Assembly: GCA_030248215.1 (NCBI GenBank)
Contig: JASANG010003834.1
Span: forward strand, 33,438 to 97,437
Source of the DNA: Enoplolaimus lenunculus
Taxonomy: Eukaryota; Nematoda; Enoplea; Enoplida; Thoracostomopsidae
Reading direction: 5' to 3'
Length of the DNA: 64,000 nt
Shown: positions 45,197 through 56,154 of the stretch, piece by piece
Position numbering within the stretch: position 1 is the stretch's first letter
How the letters are laid out: the number at the start of each line of letters is the position of its first letter
The notes under the pieces: generated by a model
The model's database searches: none
Seen by the model: only the letters and a program-made list of their open reading frames with translations
Told to the model about the DNA's origin: nothing
Position numbers and translations under genes: made by a program

Positions 45197-45743
45197 ATTG
45201 GCAACAGACCCATGAGCTTATATTTGAATTCAAGCCCTCCACACTAAGCGATTTCTTATACACCAAAACAGTCCAAAAGTACTTTATCGGCGATTTTACC
45301 TGTCTGAATAATGAGCTTAGTGCGGGGTTGGGGGCGACAACCCAGTAATGCTAAATGTTCTTTCAAAATGCAGACGGTATAACGAAGCCGGAGCCTCCAC
45401 CTTGAGAGAGAAAAACACAAAATTGATTCAAAAAGTTTGGTAGTTGCAGAAAAAGTTTCATCCTGCATTTGTGTCGTGAAATTAATAGTAAATTAGGGGC
45501 GATAAACCAGTCATCAAGCGCTAGAAATGACGCAAGTCAACTCAGCGCGTCGCTTTTACACAATAATATACATGAAAAACTATAGAGTTCTTTTAATGCT
45601 GTTGAAAATAGGTACATTTTCGGTTCCGCAGCAGGCCATGAGATCACAAAAAGTGAAAGTATATATTCAATTCCTAAAAATTGAAATTTGAATTGAAATT
45701 ACCAGGGGAGGCTATGAGGAGCCAAATCGGCATATGCTCCGAT

Positions 45744-46141
45744 CAGGGTACAACCGGAATTACAATTTACCGGAACGGAAACCAGAATCTAAAAAAATTA
45801 CCGGAAACGGAACCGGAAATAAAAAATACATGTCACCAAAAATTCATTATATTTTTATTTTTTGCAATATTGGTGAAATAACCCTAGTTAGAGATAGATG
45901 TTCACTTTATCTGCGGTATGTTAGATTTTCATAATTCACGGGAGCGAATTGTTCCTTCGTTGGTTTGTTTTCGGCGATTGTCAAGGTTTATATACTATGC
46001 CAATGAAAGCTTTTTAGTAAAATATCTTAATTTCAACCTACCAAATTTTAATACCCGCATTTTACAATTCCGATAAAATTTTACCGGAACCGGAAGGTGA
46101 AAAAATGCCGGAACCTGAACCGGAATTCCCGTTGCACCCTG
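45744..46141 (+). mobile_element. hAT-type non-autonomous element with 8-bp target duplication
   Basis: 398 bp, from CAGGGTACAACCGGAATTAC to the inverted end GGAATTCCCGTTGCACCCTG. Flanks GCTCCGAT (45736-45743) and GTTCCGAT (46142-46149) agree at 7 of 8 bases. The subterminal sequence is rich in ACCGGAA. This copy fixes the family type for the many CAGGGTGCAA elements here. Confidence 0.85.
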
Positions 46142-46194
46142 GTTCCGATATATTAAGACTAGAGCGGGTCCTGAAGATTTGAACCAATCCCACC

Positions 46195-46590
46195 TTACAA
46201 TGTAACAACCAAAACATATTCCTAGTTTAAGCCTCCTCGGCGTAAACACAAGTCTAAAGCCCAAGTAATAAATTTGTCTAAGTTTAGCGTTGTCTATTTC
46301 GGTCTAATGAGAAGGCGGGCAATAGCGGATCCAGAGATGAAATTTCCGTATCCGCCGGAAAAAGCAGGGCACCACGAAAAGTAACATGAACTGATGTTTG
46401 TACGATTTAGCGTAAGTATATTTTAATGTCGTTCATTCTTATTGGAACGTAAAACAACTCATGTATATAGTTCGAGGGAAGGGTGACAATCCATAGAATC
46501 TCTGTTGCAGTGGTTTAAACCAGACGGAGACAAACCAAATCAACACAATCTCAGGTGTCCAACGCAAGTATTTATTAGTCAGTAACAATC
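46195..46590 (+). repeat. Interspersed repeat (pair with 11225-11575)
   Basis: Carries the ordered blocks listed for 11225-11575, with one extra insertion-like stretch around 46325-46370. It ends directly beside the TTAA element at 46622. Confidence 0.65.
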
Positions 46591-46621
46591 TTCTAAACCG
46601 GTAGGATATGCGGAGTTTTAA

Positions 46622-46884
46622 CCCCTTCTCACACTGAGTTGCCTGTAGGCAACTCAGCACAGTGTATACACGTTAAATAGTATATATCGCACCGTGTTTA
46701 AAAATTGCAACACGTATACATAGTACAAAATCACCACAAGATGTGAGAGCGCCCTCGGGCTCGAGCGTCAAGCTCCTATAGATGAGTGGTGATGGTATAC
46801 GCCTCCCACTCCAGTCACTGGAGTTCGAATTGTAGCAATAAAGTAGGTCTCAGGAGAAATAGAAAATATTCATGTGAGAAAGGG
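46622..46884 (+). mobile_element. TTAA-bounded piggyBac-like MITE with tRNA-like core (copy 3, best preserved)
   Basis: 263 bp between exact TTAA sites (46618-46621, 46885-46888). Ends CCCCTTCTCACACTGAG and AATATTCATGTGAGAAAGGG. The tRNA-like part begins GCTCCTATAGATGAGTGG (A-box-like, about 46771) and has GGAGTTCGAATTG (B-box-like, about 46813-46825) with an anticodon-arm-like CGCCTCCCACTCC between. Same family as 3126, 7091 and 22350. Confidence 0.85.
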
Positions 46885-46889
46885 TTAAT

Positions 46890-49188
46890 TTTTTAACGGT
46901 CGTTAATTTTTTGACTGAAAAAAATTAAATACTATTTTTTATGCAGTTTGTACTCAACGTGACTTTTCTGACATAATCTCCAGTCTACAAACCCATATAT
47001 TCAATGACATTAAAGGTAACAAATGGTAATTATTTTTGCTGTTTTTTCATTGTCACTGAAAACGTGGTGAAATTTCGAATTAGAAAATTACTAAATTCCG
47101 GCCTCTGAATAACAGTCGACTGGAATATGAACAGAAATTCAGTGAAAATTGTAGCCGGAATCACAATTCCGTTGCAGGACCCTGGTGAAAGCTACATGAA
47201 TTGAAACTGCAAAATCATCGACAATTATGGCGGAGAGGCCGATTGGCGCATCAAAGTGGAACAGCTCAACGATGTGGAGGATCGTAACACCGGTTAATAA
47301 AAACTTTTTGCGCACTGTAAAATCAGACGATCGCTCGAGATGTATGTACCTACTTGCATTACTAGAAAACCTTCTAATCTCGAAACGTTTACCCCTGCAA
47401 CATTTACTTACAGAATGCGGACAGTAGAGTTGGATTACGTAACGGGCTTTCGTAGTAGGGGGAAGGTTGTTCCGCCCAGATTCGAGCTCAACGGCTCTGT
47501 CAATCCCCCTGAACATACAAAAATTCATCACAATTTCCCGATTTTAGTGCATCACGCCAGTTTCAACGTCGCGCATGCATTGCATGTCGAGGCAGTCAAT
47601 ATAAACTGCAACGATTTTGCGTCTACATACTAGATCAGGTTTCGTTTCTACCGAAAAAACTGAAAGGACAGGAAAACAGTTTTTCCCAAAACCGAAAATT
47701 CTGAAAAACATGTAGGCGCGCATCAACAAATGCAAAGAAGTTAATGAGTGCTAGATTTGATGCCAAAATGATACTAAGGAAAGCACATGAGTGTTTTTAT
47801 TAAGTGTAGATCTAAACTTTTCCCGCTTTTCCGATAAAACCTGCACTTCAGATTTCCCCTACCGAACCGTGAAAAACATGGTTCGCAAACACAAGTGCTT
47901 GCGCTGCACTCCTGAAAATCAGGGTACAACCGGATGTCTGCCTCCGGCTCCGACAGAAAATCGACCTCCAGCTCCGGTAGAATTTTTGCCGGACGTTCCG
48001 GCAGTGAAAGTTTGCAAGGTTTTACAATGTTTGTCTGTTTGGCGCCTTTAGTTTTAACGTTTGGATGGGAAATCACTGTTGTATACTTACATGGCAGGGT
48101 GTATTACCGGATGTCGGTTTCCGGTAAAAAATCGGTACCTATTTCCGATATTCTTATGCTCAAAATTAGTTTTAAATCAGCTATATAATTAGCATTCTTT
48201 TCACAACAAAGATACTCCAATTAGTTTTCGATATGTAAAATGCAGAAAGCCCGGTTAATATTTGCATGCCTCAATGTTGGCAGAAGAAATAACAGTTTTA
48301 TGGAATCCACTTTTCGCTTTCCTTATTGTCATCAGTAACGGTTTCCGTTAATTTTGTTTTTGATTACGAAGACGTCAACGTAATGTTTTTTGGGACCGCG
48401 AAAACAGGGAGGTATACCGAAGTATGTGAACTGAAATAAAATTTTAAGCTAGCCTAATCTTTCCGGAAGAACAAACGGGTGAAAATTTGTTTATAACATC
48501 GTAACAATCATAGCGAACAACTCTGAAACAAACACAGCTAATGAGTTTACTACAAATCAAATCATAAGAATACATCTATTTATTCAACGAATAAAACAAA
48601 ACTACAAAACGATAAGCAAACCCGTAGCCAGCTCAACATGCTTGGGGGACCAAACAATTGTACTGAAAGCTCAAACTTTTCTACGGGGCAGACCAAATTT
48701 TTCATGTGGGCTGGGGCCCCTAGCCCCGTCTGGCTCCGAGCCTAATAACCCGTAATGATGCAAAACATACAGTGCCAGGACCATATTTTCCGCGGAACTG
48801 CAATAAAGTTTAAGCTTTCGACTAATTTTTGCTTACACTTACGTTAGGTTTGTATATCCTTACACTTAGACTTCGGAACATGCTGATTCTGCTGACGGCC
48901 CTGTTCTTTACCTTGGCCTGGTCTCGAATTAAAAATTGTAAGCATATAGCTAAGGATGATATACCTTGAGAAACAAATTCAACGGAATATTTAGTAAATA
49001 TTATCTTTTAGACGCACTGTGTGATAAATATCAACAGCGTAGAAAGATTGCCAAACTTCAGCAACTTAGGATTACCACAAAACCCTCACTCCAGAAAAGC
49101 GCAGTCAGACGAAAAATATTGAATTTTAAACAAAATTGTGGTATTCAAACAGAATTCACAAGCAATATTAATATAATAATAATAATAA
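46890..49188. other. Repeat-rich spacer between LINE region and SOD2
   Basis: Holds a minisatellite-related repeat (47815-47930), a CAGGGTACAACCGG fragment (about 47927-48010), a hAT-type copy starting CAGGGTGTATTACCGG at 48095 and matching 1826-2220, and a GCCTAA-type MITE remnant (48770-48925, ending GGCCCTGTTCTTTACC). The stretch 47185-47640 has overlapping open frames on both strands, none recognised. A short TAA run lies at 49170-49190. Confidence 0.5.
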
Positions 49189-52100
49189 TTAAGCAGAATA
49201 ACGGGCTGTTACATCATCCCAATTAATCACATCCCAAATAGCTTTCACATAATCAGGGCGAACATTTTTGTACTGCAAATAATACGCGTGCTCCCATACA
49301 TCTATTCCCAACAGCGGAATAAGACCTGAAACAAACTTCGGATACATTGGCTTGATCCGCAGATACACTAGCAAATAATAATGCTCTGCAAAAACCGTCA
49401 AACAAAAATTGAACAAGCAACGGCACGCATTAGAAACACGAATAAATATTGACTTAAAGCTATGGCGGCCACCGAAGGGCTGACTTCCCCAAAGTGTTTT
49501 GTATACGGCTGATTTGTAAAAGGTCAAATGAAAAATAACAAATTCATATGACTTTCAAAAACTTATTAGAGGCTCCCCTCCCCGAAATATTTTGTACACA
49601 GCTGATTTTGTAAAAGCAGAAATGGAAAAATAAAAAATCATATAAGTTACATAAAATTATTGGACTCCTACCTGAGAAAAAACACTGAAACAGCCAGTTA
49701 CTTAAAATTACATTAACTTTTTATCTGAAAACTTATATCTCACATAAACCCACTGAGAGATAGTCAATTGTAAATCAGTATAACCTAAAGTGGGCAATTA
49801 CTCTAGACAAGAACATACAACTGGGTATATTCTGTGTAGAAAAGAATATACTCAGTGCGCGTAGCGATTGGCATATTACACAGATGTCGCTAAGTTGTAT
49901 TCTTAAAGGTCACACATTTATTGTGTGTTGCAAGTGGTAGGAACCCACCTGAAAATAAGGAGGATCGAGGAAAAAAGAAATGTGCGCTGGTACATCTTGT
50001 TATAGAGACACCATTGGCTTTTGGTAATTCCAAAAGTGGATAATGACAGTGTGCTACGTCGCCCAACTTTGCATTACAAGCGTGAAGCATCATGATGGAG
50101 ATCTTAAGTGCATTCAACCCCCTAATTGAGGCACGTAAAGCTGTACATATTTCTACAAAATATTCATCATGCCTAATTGCGTGGCACACTGCGATCAAAT
50201 ATTCGTATATGTTAGGCATGCACAAATTATCACCATCTTTTGCTCGAGGAGGGTACCACATCTGAGCCGCGTGACGTCTTATACTTATAAGGCAGAGTTC
50301 GCCGAAGTGTCACATTCTGCGATTATATACTCATGGTATTACTAAAAGCACCGCGTAACATTTTCCAAACATAACCTATTTACCTGTCGTGGGTTGCAGG
50401 GGATCTTGGTTTGCGCACGTTCGAACGAGCAGTCGGCCTGATGTTGGATCTTTGCCAAGCCACCCCCAACCAGATCCTACCAGGAACAAAATTAAATTTA
50501 TGTTATATATGTTTACTTCCCCTCGAACTTAAGGAAGTGGTGAAATAAAACAGATCCTAGGCTACGTTTTACAAATAACACAAAAAATAATCTGGGAGTG
50601 AAGTGCCAGTACTACCATATTTTTGTTGAACGTGCAGTGCACTCAAACGACCCTGCGCATATTTATCCTGACTGACTTGAAACACATATCAAATCTTAGC
50701 AAGTAACAAGTAACATTAGGAACGACGTGAACCTTGAACTCCAATAGATGCATCAGACAACAGTTTCTTGAAATTGTCGAACGAACCAAAATCGCGTTTT
50801 ATCGCATCCATCAAAGGACCTATAATATCAAATAAAAACAAAACAGAAAATTAAAATAACAGAAATCAATGTTTCTAGTAGTCCAAGATTCAAAGCAAAC
50901 AAACGCCTCGTAATCATTTCACGCATAAACATTAAATTATTCATAAAAAATTTACGATGCATAAGGTTTCGCTAAAGCCTACGAGATATTTCGAGTACCA
51001 TTGCAACTTCTTTACACAATAGTCGACCTAACAACATGCTTTCGTATTCCATATGGGTTGAGCAGTTCTCAATGTTATAAAAAGGTGTGTAACCGGAATT
51101 GGGGCTCCAGTAGAAAAACTCGCTACTTGTTACTGTCTCATTAGTCCAATTAAGCATTGTGAGCAATAATTTCAGTGAAATTGCGCTAATAATTTGTTGT
51201 TCGGCAACCGTTTTTGCCCTATAATGTTCCGGTAGAAAATCACGTATTTTTAATTTCGCGTTCCGGTCTCGTATTCAGTATTTTGTATCAATTCTGGTTG
51301 CACCGTAGTTAAAACCCATCCAAATACATAGAAAAATCGTGCAAGAATATAAAAAACTTCAGTCAACAAAATCTGAAATCTGTAATGAGCATGCACACAC
51401 TGCGAAATAGCAATTCAGTTTTATTACCTGTGAAATAGCAATTCAGTTTTATTACCTGTAGGAACGCCGCCGCCACTTGGTGACAGATTCTTCCAGAAAA
51501 TGCTATGGTTAATATGACCGCCACCGTTAAACCTCATGGAAGGTTCCAGCTTAATTACAGTGTCAGGGTCGCCTGAAAGATATTATTTTACAGTCACTCG
51601 CATATAGCTATTTCAGTAATTGTAATTTTTCAAGTACTTTGCGTTATACTGACTGTACTAATAATATTCCATTAGCACATTTAAATGATACCTATAATTG
51701 TTTCTTTTTTTACGAATTAAAGGTATGATGTACACATCAAGCACTACATTATGAGTTAAATGTGACGTTGTGAATTTTGCGTGAGTATATTAAATTAGAC
51801 AATAGGTCAACAACACTAATAAACGCACCTCAGAACAGTTGATTTCAAAGCACTTATGCACTTATTTGACATGGAGCTCCAGTTCCACTTGCAGTTCGCT
51901 AATATAATATAGAAGGTAAAATCGTCTGTTTCGTTAGGGGTTTCTTCCATAAAAATTTTAAGTTTAATGCTTTGGTGAAAGTATTATATAAAATAAGAAA
52001 ATGTATGATATGCATACGCACCCTTCTCAGCAGCGTCTTTCACTTGACTTTCAAAATTATTCAAGTTGTTGACATACGTTGCGTGGTGTTTTTTGTGATG

Positions 52101-53194
52101 AAGTTCCATGATATCGCGTGATATTGTCGGTTCCAGTGCTATAAATAGAGCCAAGTTGTCACATCGCCTTATGCACACACTGACGTTATGTTTTAAATAA
52201 TAATTAGGTGGTCAAAAATACTTTCGCCAACGTATTTAAATATATGCAAAATAAGCCTTAGAAACTGTTCTGAACACAGATATTTTCAACCATACTATTT
52301 AATACGTCAAAAGCATATTTGTATCTGCAATCACAGGTTTACCTTCGTATTTGTACGGCAAATCTGGCAACGTATGAGCAAATTTTTTCTGCATTCCTGC
52401 ACATGTCAAAACCGTACCTTTGGTAATTCCCGATCTGCAATATTCTGCATATATAGAACAGAAACAAAAGTATACATTAATTTAATATCGCCAAAAACAC
52501 GATTTACAACATTTCCGTTTTTTATGAGGTTCTATAGAATATATACTGAACTGAATGAGTATACATATATATGCTATCAATCTTGTTGGTAGTTTCAAGA
52601 GTGGATAATTACTTTATACAAGAGTGTGCGACTGGGACATTCTGTGCACAAAACAATGTCTGCAGCGGTGCCCCCGTTGTGTTTTTTGGTCTACCCTTTA
52701 TTTAGATGGTGAGATAAAACTTATGGGAACCATGACACTGTACGTACATATACGGCATTAAAAATGCTCCGCTTATGGTTTAGTTCACGGGTATTGCATG
52801 TGATAGTGACCCCCTCTAAATACGGGGGAAGTCGGCCAAAACGCAACGCCCGGTGGTACATTTTGTAGTGTACCACACAAATTTCGGCAATTGCACACTC
52901 TCGCTAAACAGTGAGCATTCATTCTTGATAATACGTATGTATATATGGTGAAAACGGAGCATGCTCTGCTCTGAATACTATTGTCCGAGTGCATATGCAA
53001 CCTACAGCAAATGGAGTCAACAATAAATGCAGTTTGAGAAGTTATGTCATGGGATATTAATAAGCGCCTGAAATTCTAGATTATGTATAAGGTGATAGAC
53101 ATTACTGTTGAATTAGATCAGTAAAATGTTGACAAGCTGAAATACATAAAACTTACCCACATCTAACAAGTGCACCACCACTACGTCGGAACAT
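49189..53194 (-). CDS. SOD2: Mitochondrial manganese superoxide dismutase
   Basis: Converts superoxide to hydrogen peroxide and oxygen in the matrix. Exons, all joined in phase 1: 52396-52343 ([10 protein letters not shown]), 52138-52022 ([19 protein letters not shown]), 51572-51456 ([13 protein letters not shown]), 50819-50733 ([18 protein letters not shown]), 50476-50384 ([15 protein letters not shown]) and 49325-49189 ([20 protein letters not shown], stop TAA). The four metal ligands are present: His of ELHHKKHH, His of GGGHINHS, and Asp and His of [13 protein letters not shown] and the W residues fit the Mn enzyme. A likely first exon, 53194-53157, encodes [12 protein letters not shown], a good start for a transit peptide, but its phase 2 end does not fit the 52396 exon. 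Either a donor at CTT|GTTAGA with an acceptor at 52388 is used, or a small exon is missing. Confidence 0.93.
49790..49860. repeat. Intronic repeat shared with 52585-52650
   Basis: GCAATTACTCTAGACAAGAA followed by AACTGGGTATATTCTGTG parallels ATAATTACTTTATACAAGAG with GACTGGGACATTCTGTG at 52596-52645. Both lie in SOD2 introns, and related GTGGATAAT sequence accompanies each. This may be one inserted element in two pieces or two copies. Confidence 0.45.
51404..51459 (-). repeat. 28-bp tandem duplication that copies a SOD2 5' splice site
   Basis: Two identical 28-bp units, 51404-51431 and 51432-51459, span the end of the exon ending at 51456 and its donor. The second unit contains the real ACAG|GTAATA junction. 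The first unit contains an identical ACAG|GTAATA 28 bases into the intron. Use of the inner donor would add 28 nt and shift the frame. Confidence 0.85.
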
Positions 53195-53954
53195 ATTTAT
53201 ATACGTACCGAAGTTGCTAGGGAAAAATATTAAAAAATCGACCTACCTACAATAATTAAAGCAATAATCACAATGCTATTGTGTACATACACTACACATA
53301 TGTACGTCGAATAAACAAGGCGAAGAAATACACTTAAGAAGCCGAGAAAAGAAAGAATAGAATGAGGCAAAGCCCACTACTACCTACCATAAAGATGCGC
53401 AAATATCAAGCTGACAATACATTTACAATCATGGGACATCTGGCTTTATAGGTTTATTTAACAGCAATTTGTAATCTAAGACTGCCTAATGGTGCCAATT
53501 AGAAACGTTACTTCATTACATGCTATATTACTTTCCCCCTAGCTAAATTATTAAGGTACAGCTCGTATCACTAAAGTAACTTTAATACATCAATGCTGGT
53601 TTAAAGGTTAACAAATGCCTGTTTAAAGGTTAACAAACTATGATTAAGGTGGATGGAGGCCCGGGGTTCATATGACCAGGAGGTCTAGGGCCCATATGAC
53701 TAGCAGGTCCTTTTATCAACCATAATAATTTTATACACCAGTTCTTAAAATGCTACATTTTTACGAAACAAATAGTACCAAAAGCACGAAACAAAATTTA
53801 CGGCTTAGGGACTGTTCTAGATTTGCACTTAGACAAGTCACTTACGATTCCACTGAATTCTAAAAATTTTGTGAAGTCCGAAAATAGACGGTGCAGGCCC
53901 AGTTTTCTTTCTTTTTCTAGCATTTGCGACCCCCCTATTTTCCAAAAATGTCTT
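53195..53954. other. Upstream flank of SOD2
   Basis: Expected to hold the SOD2 promoter. Two tandem TTTAAAGGTTAACAAA motifs occur near 53600-53638 and a CATATGACCAGGAGGTC / CATATGACTAGCAGGTC pair near 53671-53708. Function unknown. Confidence 0.4.
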
Positions 53955-54190
53955 GCAACATGCTCTTGGTTGCAACGAGTCCACGATTCATCCGAATCCG
54001 AACCAGAACCCGAATCCAGTCCTAATTTGCCGAATCTAATCTGAATCTTGCACGTGCGAATTTCAGATATAATATCTATGATTTGTTCCGGAATATCAAC
54101 GCAATGCCAACAGCATAAACTTTAAACGTTGGTATATATTTCGACCTCGACCTCAGATCTGAGATTTGTACCTGTAATAAAAATATAACA
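53955..54190 (+). repeat. GAATCCGAA-rich interspersed repeat
   Basis: Blocks ATCCGAATCCGAACC, CCGAATCTAATCTGAATC, TTGCACGTGCGAATTTC and TTGTTCCGGAATATCAACGC align with 31290-31510. Confidence 0.6.
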
Positions 54191-54639
54191 AAATGAACTG
54201 ACTGCAATGTACAGAGTGGCAAAAACGCTCTAAATCTCGGTGAACAAGTTGTAACTGTTACTGAGAAGCATATTCGCTGCGTTCCAGTTTGACAAACGCT
54301 ATGTCAGCGTCCAGTTTAGAAAGTTTACATTAAAGTCAAACTTTCGGTGGTGCTCGTTGAACCTCGTTCATCAACAATTTGAAACAAGAACTTTTGAGTT
54401 TTTAATACAATTATCAATAATTTTGTGGGAACAAACGATTTACAGTATTGTAAATTTTTCTAATTAATTTCAAAATTATGCGAGTCCATAAATTCAAATG
54501 GACAAAACAAGCATTTCCTAAATTTCGTATAAAATTAGCGTAGAAGCTAAACAAACTTTGACAACATGTTGCAGATATTGGCTAAAAGTAACCAATCAAT
54601 CACTATTTTTGCAATATAATTTCGCTTCACCTCCGGCTC

Positions 54640-55345
54640 CAGCAAGTTTCGGTGACCTCTGCCAGTCTAGATTGGAACTGAGGGGCATCAGACCTTTCTA
54701 CCAAGCAGCTGGAGAAGCGGGCTAGAGCGGGGATCGAACTTTGAGCCTATGGATCCTTTAGCGAGCACTCTACCTTTCTACAAAGCAGCTGAAAAGGGGT
54801 TAGACCGGGGATCGAACTCTCAGCCTATGGATATTTAAGCGAGCACTCTACCACTGCGCCACGTAGCCCGCCTCTCCAACTGCATTTTTCGTCGACTATG
54901 TGTCGACCGTACACCACAATGTGCATTGCATTTATTGCATATGCTCAAGGACAAGCATGTCTCACATGCTTACATGCCCTTATTTTCAACAAGCTCGTCC
55001 CTTTACCGTCCATCCTATTTTCGACTGGATACCATGCTCATAGCGCGGCAGTTTACCATTGCGCTCACGGCGTAGCCCCCATGTCAGCCTAGGTTGGAAC
55101 TGAGGGACATCAGACCTTTCTACCAAGCAGCTGGAAAAGCGGGCTAAAGCGGGGATCGAACTCTCAGCTTATGGATCCTTAAGCGAACACTCACCACTGC
55201 GCCACCCAGCCCGTCTCTACAACTGCATTTTTCGTCGACTATATGTGTCGACCGTACACCACAATGTGCATTTCATTTATTTGCATATGCAGCAGGACAA
55301 GCATGTCTCACATGCTTACAACCTCCGGCTCCGGTATTTTTCACC
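54640..55345 (-). mobile_element. Tandem cluster of tRNA-derived SINE units
   Basis: On the minus strand three tRNA-like parts with GAGTTCGATCCCCGC-type B boxes lie in a row: 55213-55140, 54870-54799 and a truncated one at 54772-54717. The first two are about 345 bp apart. They are joined by the same linker (CGTCGACTATRTGTCGACC, ATGCTTGTCC, GCGCTCACGGCGTAG, CCATGTCAGCC). Together with 29500-30775 this shows the family multiplies as head-to-tail arrays. Confidence 0.8.
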
Positions 55346-55371
55346 TCCGGTTGCACCCTGCTAGTATAGTG

Positions 55372-55690
55372 TACACCCGACTAAAGAGGGTTCTGATATT
55401 TATTTGGCCACTCCAGAGGGTACCCTCAACACGCTTTCTATCCCCTGTCGTTCCTGATATATATATATATATCCAGTATTGCACTATTTGTTAAATTATA
55501 ATCATATTTGCCTTGTATCAAAAGCTTGAGCGATAAAATGCAAGGCTATACTTTAGGAATGTACTTTTAAAAATGCATTAAAGTCTGGAACTCACCTCTA
55601 TTCGGTCCTTAGGGATGATTGTCATTTATGGACTCTAATTAGGGTATTGATTAGACACTCAAAAAGGGGACACCCTCTCATTCGTATTAA
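55372..55690 (+). mobile_element. TA-TIR element copy, degraded
   Basis: ACACCCGACTAAAGAGGG start, CAGAGGGTACCCTC, AGCTTGAGCGATAAAATGC, TAGGAATGTACTTTTAAA and TTCGGTCCTTAGGGATGATT follow the order of the 19063 copy. It contains a short TA microsatellite (55456-55471). Confidence 0.6.
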
Positions 55691-56154
55691 GGTTTGTAAT
55701 ATCATATTGGTCGCCTTGACATTAAGTTTGGCGGATTAGCTTGGCGGCTAGTTTGTTAGAATTTATATTTAAACATTGCTTAGGATGTTACTTAGGTATC
55801 TGCTCATATAACTGTTACGTGTCTCAAAGGAACATTGGTTGAATTATTAGTTTTATAAAATTTAAACCCTTACATAGCTAGTTTTTGTTTCATAGTTGAG
55901 TAGTGCAATATTCGTTAAACACAGTCGAAAAGTATTCGCGTGCTTATAAGAAAAACTAAAGGTTTCAATGTAAAAGAATCTGGAATTCGATTCTTTGAAA
56001 ACTGCAAAAAAGGCGTTCATTAGTCGGAACAGGAAGTGTATTTGTGACGTATGTGTATCGAGTATAATTACATGAGTTTATTAAATCATTTATCACCTAG
56101 ACCTCGTATGTATTTATAAATTGCATACTACGGATATAAATTTAGCTTGATAGA
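55691..56154. other. 5' flank of the hnRNP L gene
   Basis: Probable promoter and 5' UTR region. A worn GCTTAGG-containing stretch (55780-55835) recalls the TTAGGC-core MITEs. No core promoter motif is distinctive. Confidence 0.35.

Noticed and set aside
46771-46840. tRNA gene
   Set aside because: Arms do not close into a full cloverleaf by eye and the segment is part of a repeated MITE, so I call it tRNA-like only.
47139-47633. Overlapping open frames on both strands
   Set aside because: Neither strand shows motifs or consistent splice sites; could be remnant of an unknown element but unsupported.
49890-50261. 123-codon minus-strand frame inside a SOD2 intron
   Set aside because: No recognisable domain; the SOD2 exons on both sides join in phase without it.
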